Positions 58,494 through 64,000 of a stretch of DNA of 64,000 bases are shown one piece after another. Both the position numbers and the translations under genes were made by a program. The stretch comes from Glossina fuscipes (taxonomy: Eukaryota > Arthropoda > Insecta > Diptera > Glossinidae). A model generated the notes under the pieces. The model had not been told where the DNA came from and made no database searches. It saw only the letters and a program-made list of their open reading frames with translations. Position 1 is the stretch's first letter. Every line of letters begins with the position of its first letter. The stretch lies in NCBI RefSeq assembly GCF_014805625.2, contig NW_023998423.1, forward strand, positions 15,212,737-15,276,736, written 5' to 3'.

Positions 58494-60559
58494 GAAGTTA
58501 CCCGCGATACTGCGAAATTCTAGTTGACTGGCAGTCGAAGGCAAATATTCTGGACAATGATGAAGACGATGATGGGTCTTCTTGCGTAGATATATTGATG
58601 GAAAACCAGTGCTTCTGGTTTTTGCTTCTAGAACAAAGCTTAAGAGACCAAACTAAATTAGTTTGATGTGCGCAATTTGTTAGCTTGACTGATAAAGTGC
58701 TGCAATTTAAGACGCGCACTAAAGGTGCGAGTGAACTTTAAGGTGCACTGACCAAACAAACAATCATTTCGAATCGTATACACGCGCCCGCTTTAATATT
58801 TGTTGTTGTTTTTTTTTTTTTTTACTTTTTTTCTCTTTAAAAGGATGTTCATTCATATCTAACATGTCGCCGTGTGTATTGATGTTATTTAACAGCAAAT
58901 GTCTATCAGTAACTTTAGCACTGCAGCACCCCGCAATCATTGCACTTGGATGTGTTCGCTGGCAGTTAGAAACCTGATTGATGTTGATAGTGATGTTGTT
59001 GTTAGATTTTAACTTCAATTAACTAGAAATAGATTTTCTCCTTTTTATTTATGTATTTTTCATTTTTTTTTCCGTAGCAAATTTTTTTAACGATAAAAGC
59101 TAAAGATACTCATACATATATATTTTTCCATATCGATAACATTACCTTAAGGGTTTCTTGTTTCCTTTCCAAAGATACACCCATTCATTCATTCATTCAA
59201 TCGCTCATTCATAGGTTTTTTTTTTTTTTGTTTTCCGTTTTCTTATAACTATTTTTAAGTTTAACTAACATTTCTGTCTTTCTTGCTTGCATTCTATATT
59301 TATTTTTTTTTTTTTTATTCATCGTTGGTTGCTCTTAGTCTGCTTATCTAAAGATATCATGATGATGCTGACTAGAAAATTGCCATTGAAGCGTGCCTTA
59401 GTTCTTTTTCTATATAATTTTAAATCGTCATTGGCTCAACTTTACACATTCTTACCTTAACTATGGGTACATGGAAATTATCTCATAAAATTTTACATTT
59501 ATTGCAAAGCAAAGAATGTCTACCTCGTTTACATTGTATGATGTTCAAGTTTTTATTGATAATTGTTGATCAGTTGTCGGAAACGTAGAGTTTATAACGA
59601 GCCTTAAACAAATTTTCAATACCTAGTGCATAAACAATTTTACTTATTAAATATTAAAACAATGGACAAAGACTTTGTATATAATGTCTGTCACGAAAGC
59701 CATTGCAATTGATTTCGTTTAACGTTTCACGTACAAGCCAATGTTATGCATACATGATGCATACGGATTTGCAATTGAATAACTAACTACTACTACTACT
59801 ACTTGACATGTGTTAAAAGACATAAAATTAAACACAAGTGACTTACCCAAAAAAAAAAAAAGAAAAGGAAAGAAGACAAACAAATGTACGCACGCAATCA
59901 TTGATATTTTTTTTTTTATATAAATAAAAAATTATGTTTAGAAATAAAAACCCAAATGAATCCGTAATTAACAAACACCCCAACAATTTTAAAGATTGTA
60001 ACGAAACGAGTTCATGACATAAACATTTATCATAATAATGAACTTTTCAACGAAATAAATAATTTGGCCTCTCATTTATAAACAAACCGCTCTACAAGCT
60101 ATTTATAGTTGCGTTAATCTCCCTGAAACTCTGATAATATTGTTACACAAATCGCACCCTGCTGAGTTAATGTCATGCGCATTACAAGGTCAAAATCTTG
60201 CATCTATTAATGAACACCGCAGCGAAATCCAAAACGAGCATAAAACAAAAAAAAAAAATACCAGCGTAATGCACCCTAAATTTCGAAAGCAAGTCCATGT
60301 GTTGATATAATTATTTGTCAAAAATAACACTTACCGGCGACCTAACACAATTGACATTGCCGTACTAATTGTTGAATTTCTGGAATTTGGCAAAAATGCT
60401 GACGCTCATTATTATATAAACATCCCCTAGCAGGGAAAATCGGCAAAATACATAATGAACTCGACATAAAAATTTGTATTTAATATAAAACAAAAAGAAT
60501 CACTATAACAGGCCATGTTTCATCATTAAATACCCTACACTACTTTACTTAATGCGCAC
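58494..60559. other. No gene seen
   Basis: Simple repeats: T runs at 58810-58823, 59217-59229 and 59305-59317, (CATT)n near 59181-59199 and (ACT)n at 59787-59803. The 58498-58719 minus frame ends near a GTAACT but lacks other support. Part of 59940-60480 is free of simple repeats but has no coding signal. Confidence 0.5.
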
Positions 60560-60875
60560 ATTTATAAAACAACTTTTCAGGATAAGTTGTTATATGGGAA
60601 ATGATCGAAAAAGTGGTCCGATCCCAATTATTTTCAATTGCTTTCATTCTCGGGGCAAGGTATCTCGTTATACCAAGTTTCATCAAAGTATCTCAACAAT
60701 TGCGACTTGTAAGTTGAATACGAGAAAACAGGACAGACAGACGGACGGATGTGCTTAGATCGACTCAGAACAATTTTTTGTATAATATAATAAAAATTGG
60801 GTTTCTCTCAAGCCCCTCTGGGTGTTCAATACATCTTCATATACCACAACTTTTGTAGGGTGTAATGAAAGAATT
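60560..60875 (+). repeat. Dispersed repeat, family P, well-preserved copy
   Basis: Ordered blocks: GATCGAAAAAGTGGTCCGAT (60603), TTTCAATTGCTTTCATTC, CCAAGTTTCATCAAAGTATC, GACAGACAGACGGACGGATG, CTTAGATCGACTCAGAACA, CCCCTCTGGGTGTTCAATAC, and the end TTGTAGGGTGTAATGAAAG. The 68-codon frame in it is a by-product. Confidence 0.85.
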
Positions 60876-61619
60876 GTTTACAAAAACTATATCTTCGGCC
60901 AAGCCGGACTTTCTGAATTAAACAAATCATATATTATCGGAATTCGGTTTATTAAAATAAAAAACGAGTTATGTTTACATAAAGTGTTTATGTAAATACT
61001 TTGGGAAAGTTAAACTAACGCATTGAGTTAGTTAAAGGCACTAAGAATATTTCATTGATTCTAATTTGTTTTAAAAGCAATTTTCTGACTTAGCCCGAGA
61101 ATACCGTTAACAACTTCTCAAGAATCTGGCGTTAACGCATTTGGTAGGTAAAGTTGTACGTACCACAAAGAAATTAAAATCAAATTCTGGACGTTCCAAA
61201 CGAAAGCAGCTAACTCTTAAACTATGCGCTGATTGCTATCACTATTATTGCACTCTAAGACAGGCAGTGCTAATAATACGGTCTTTACCGAGTTGCAGCA
61301 ACTTTATATTCCTTAGAAGCTTTGAAGTGAAAAAAACTTTTGAAGGTGCTCTATATACCAAGGAAAAAAAATCAACATGTAAGCCATATTTTCGGACGCA
61401 GATTATTTTGTAAAATAGCACTGTTTGTTGATGAATGCGAATGGAATCTAATCAGCAAATCACCAAAAAACTTTTAGATGCAAGATTTTGCAAAAAACAT
61501 AGGCGTAAGACCGAATTTTTGCAAATCCCTTTTTCCCAACTGACTTTTTGCCATCATGGATTTGCTCTAGCAACTCCAAAAACCAACCAGATCGGCATAA
61601 ACATTGCAAATTACCGCAA
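60876..61619. other. No gene seen
   Basis: Two Lys/Arg-rich open frames of 85 and 90 codons (61141-61413, 61435-61692) have no motif I recognise. The second runs into repeat R. Confidence 0.4.
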
Positions 61620-61930
61620 TACTGCTAGAGTGCTTCTGCAAATAGGAATTTGTACGCACAGAAAACTTTATAAAGTTCGGCTTCTTCGTTAGGCTTATAA
61701 GACCAAGGACAAAGACTTTAAAGGGGGAAGCCAGTGTAACAGTGTCAAGAAAGCATTCTCTCGACAATTTTGATAGGATAGAAAGAAAATTATAGGAACA
61801 ATAATAATAATATTCGAAAATGTTGTTGAGCATATCTTTACGTATTCAGCTAAATCGTTATTTTTCAAAAATATTGAAAAATGGTCACAGCAAAGCCATT
61901 CTGGTGAGGCATGCTTAATAGGATAAAAAT
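61620..61930 (+). repeat. Unnamed repeat R, copy 2
   Basis: Matches 30040-30310 in several ordered blocks, including GCCAGTGTAACAGTGTCAAG and ATATTGAAAAATGGTCACAG. Confidence 0.6.
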
Positions 61931-61964
61931 TTATCTCACGCTACTTCAATTAATACATTTGTGC

Positions 61965-62275
61965 ATATAAGGACTTTTCAAAACAAGACCTTATATTCTA
62001 AGTGATCGAAAAGGTGGTCCGATCCTATCTATTTTCAATAGCGTTCATCCTTTTGCCAAAATATATAGGTTTAACAAACTTCTCTACAATATCTCAAAAA
62101 TTGTATCCTATAGGTTAAACACAAGCAACCAAAACAGACAGATGGACAGATGAGCTTAGAACGATTCAGAATATGATTATACGTCCCAAGTGGGATAGCA
62201 AAATGAAAATTTTTGGAATTACACTGCTGGCCCTTTCAAGAATCGTCTTTTGAGAAAACCGCCTTCTAAATTATG
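61965..62275 (+). repeat. Dispersed repeat, family P copy
   Basis: GATCGAAAAGGTGGTCCGAT (62002), CAATAGCGTTCATCCTTTTG, AAAATATATAGGTTTAACAA, ACAGACAGATGGACAGATGA, CTTAGAACGATTCAGAATA, then CTTTCAAGAATCGTCTTTTG AGAAA, an end block also found at 56732-56759. Confidence 0.8.
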
Positions 62276-63559
62276 ACACGTGTAATAGATTTTTTGTTAT
62301 TTTTTCTCATTAGCTTATGATTGCATCAGCCTTTAAATGTGCCCATATTCAATCTCACTCTCCCCCCTCGAACATTTTGAGCCCGAAAGAGTTTTTTTCG
62401 CCGCATCCGAAGACAAAATGGCACATGTTACACTTTAGGAGCTGCGAAGTGATGCAGCAAGCGGAAACGGAATGTACAATTCGATAACCGAATTTATGTA
62501 GTCTATAATTAAGGCGAAAAAGTTTTTGCCAAAATGTTAACTTGTTTGCAGTGGCGCTAATAGCTTTCGCGTCGCTTTCAGCTTCATATATACTTGACGG
62601 TGATCTTGATAATTACTATAGCAACATATTTTTGATTGGAAATGAATACAATATATCTTATATCAATACTTCTTATATACACATTTGTGTGTGTGTAAAT
62701 AGCAATCTACATTTATAGATAGCAGGTCGGGGAAGTTATAAATCAGTATGCAAAATATTACGCTGTAACTTCACAGCAGAGTCCATTGCAGGCAGTCTTA
62801 GTGCTTATGAAAAAACACAAACTTTTAAAGAGCATTTTTTTTTTTTGTGATGAGTTCTACTGGATTTCTTCTAGAAAGTCCATTTGTTAGCACATCTTAG
62901 GCCAATGAAAAAGAGATTCCGCGTTTCTCCACCCTCAGGCACAGATATTCATATTCGAAATAAGATAGAGACTAGTCCACTTGCCCACGTGATGTGCACA
63001 TAGTGTCCGTTCATTTCCGTTCGCAGCCTTCGTCTTTGCAAGAACCTATCTACTAAGCTGTTTCGAACGTCCACTATCTTTATCTTGGAAATCGGAAAAA
63101 AGCAAAAAATGAAATCTATCTATGTATATAACAAGGTCCGGTGGACCACGCCAAGTTCTTTCCACTCTTTTTTAATTTTAAGATCAAAGGTGTTCTCACT
63201 TTTTGATAAACTACGGTCGTATACCTCGAAAGACTTGATTCACTATCAACAAACACTTGCTTTTAATATTTTTGCACATTTTAACACAACATCTTAATTC
63301 TTCTCTTCTCACAGACGGATAGACGGATGTACCTTATAAGCTCTCTAAAGATTCCTTCTAGGTCTTTCAAATATGTTAACAAAATGAATATTCCACCACC
63401 CTTGAGAAGTGGATGTAAAAAAATGTACTTTAGGGTTCGTCCACTTGGCGGTCGGAGTTCTGTCTTAGGACCAGCGAGAAAAAGTGAACTAGGAAACTGG
63501 ATCTTTGCAAACATGTCCTTAGCTAATGACCGCAGACTTTGAATATGAACAAATGTTCG
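62276..63559. other. No recognised gene
   Basis: The 129-codon minus frame 63281-63670 is the second longest open stretch in the window but begins inside the mariner relic, shares bases with a 71-codon plus frame, and matches no family I know. A diverged CAGACGGATAGACGGATG core at 63313 suggests dispersed-repeat remains. Confidence 0.4.
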
Positions 63560-64000
63560 CGGTAACGCCTTCAACAGCCAACTAACTATAACGTTCGCCA
63601 GGCTGTTGCTATCTGTAGAGCTACACTCTTGTAGTTCGAATGGGAAGTTCTGCCGGCTTCTGATTAACACTTTATCAGAATGGGAAGTTATGCCGGCTTC
63701 TGATTAACACTTTATCAGATCGATGCAGCATCACTTGGCTGGGATGCGGTTTCAAAATGTTAAAGAAGCGCCGCGATTATCCGATAATTGGATAATTGGC
63801 TGCCAAACTAATATCTTTCAAATGGAACGAAGTTGTAGAGAATAATGGAAAATGTTTTGATTAATATATATTGTACCAATTTCTTTTAATAAGTGCCGCT
63901 CGCAATTGAAAAAATTATGAAAATACGTACAAGCACTTAATATGTCGCCTATAATTGGGCGAGATAGAAGCGTGTATCCCAAATACCAACATCAACCAGC
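63560..64000 (+). pseudogene. mariner transposase relic, copy 2, runs off the window
   Basis: Only the C-terminal third is present: NVRQAVAICRATLL, a stop, FEWEVLP (63592-63657), ASD, a stop, HFI (63693-63715), QNVKEA (63751-63768), and a decayed ENNGKCFD-like end before TAA at 63862. The residue matching the second catalytic Asp is Tyr if the frame is read upstream of NVR. The ASD Asp is kept but followed by a stop. A 27-base deletion relative to copy 1 removes the PYSPDM-type segment. A 40-bp tandem duplication lies at 63638-63717. From the stop to the window end, about 130 bases match copy 1, including ATTATGAAAATACGTACAAG. Confidence 0.85.
63638..63717. repeat. 40-bp tandem duplication inside mariner copy 2
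   Basis: GAATGGGAAGTTCTGCCGGC and the next 20 bases are repeated immediately with one change (C to A in the 13th position). Confidence 0.95.

Noticed and set aside
58498..58719. 73-codon minus frame ending near GTAACT, with an initiator-like TCAGTC upstream
   Set aside because: Donor is weak, there is no ATG start, no downstream promoter element fits, and the residues carry no recognised signal.
60099..60108. CTATTTATAG, a perfect MEF2-type site
   Set aside because: A few such matches are expected by chance in 64 kb of AT-rich DNA.
63281..63670. 129-codon minus-strand open frame
   Set aside because: It starts inside mariner copy 2, overlaps opposite open frames and dispersed-repeat remains, and matches no family I know.
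1..64000. CRISPR arrays, operons, phage or bacterial features
   Set aside because: No regularly spaced direct repeats and no bacterial gene organisation; splice-type signals and pol III boxes show a eukaryotic source.

Overview
The window looks like AT-rich nuclear DNA from an insect, most likely a dipteran. The support is long A/T homopolymers, abundant CA, TA, CAA and GAT microsatellites, one 10-N assembly gap, splice-type signals, no bacterial-style operons, and only decayed eukaryotic transposable elements as recognisable protein-coding sequence. The dispersed repeats built around a GACAGACGGACA-type core followed by CTTAGATCGACTCAGAA resemble repeats I know from drosophilid and tephritid flies. 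The order-level call is inference; no gene pins down the species.

I see no intact host gene. The window reads as intergenic or very long intronic DNA. The best host-gene candidate is a short exon at 9066-9162 (+). It has a good ATG context, about 32 codons with a signal-peptide-like profile, and ends at a GT donor in phase 1. A second splice-flanked but non-coding segment lies at 32006-32062 (+).

The rest is mostly a graveyard of mobile elements, found by translating short stretches: a non-LTR reverse transcriptase C-terminus (1109-1606 +), with weaker relatives at 14248-14490 (+) and 27332-27538 (-); a transposase of the arthropod WFQQDG type (7992-8256 +); a piggyBac-type zinc-binding tail (18987-19241 +); a broken Tc1-like transposase with an internal insertion (37326-38628 -); a possible transposase HTH fragment (39320-39476 -); and two mariner copies (52578-53790 + and 63560-64000 +) whose catalytic acidic residues are altered.

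Non-autonomous repeats are also common. A tRNA-derived SINE-like family occurs at 13336, 31350, 51001 and 57091, with a possible relative at 42730. A dispersed repeat of about 430 bp occurs many times and forms a head-to-tail dimer at two loci in opposite orientation (23960-24830 and 56170-56720). Two more unnamed repeat pairs are at 30040/61630 and 18720/45100. A diverged tandem duplication of about 270 bp lies at 12380-12875.

Layout: 1-9 kb, repeats and two TE relics; 9-13 kb, candidate exon then microsatellites; 13-19 kb, SINE, possible RT relic, piggyBac relic; 20-31 kb, simple repeats and dispersed repeats; 31-40 kb, SINE, candidate non-coding exon, GAT array, Tc1 relic; 40-50 kb, homopolymers and unrecognised slightly GC-richer DNA; 50-57 kb, SINEs and mariner; 57-64 kb, simple repeats, dispersed repeats and the second mariner copy. 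The genes do not work together as a pathway; the shared theme is decay of mobile DNA.
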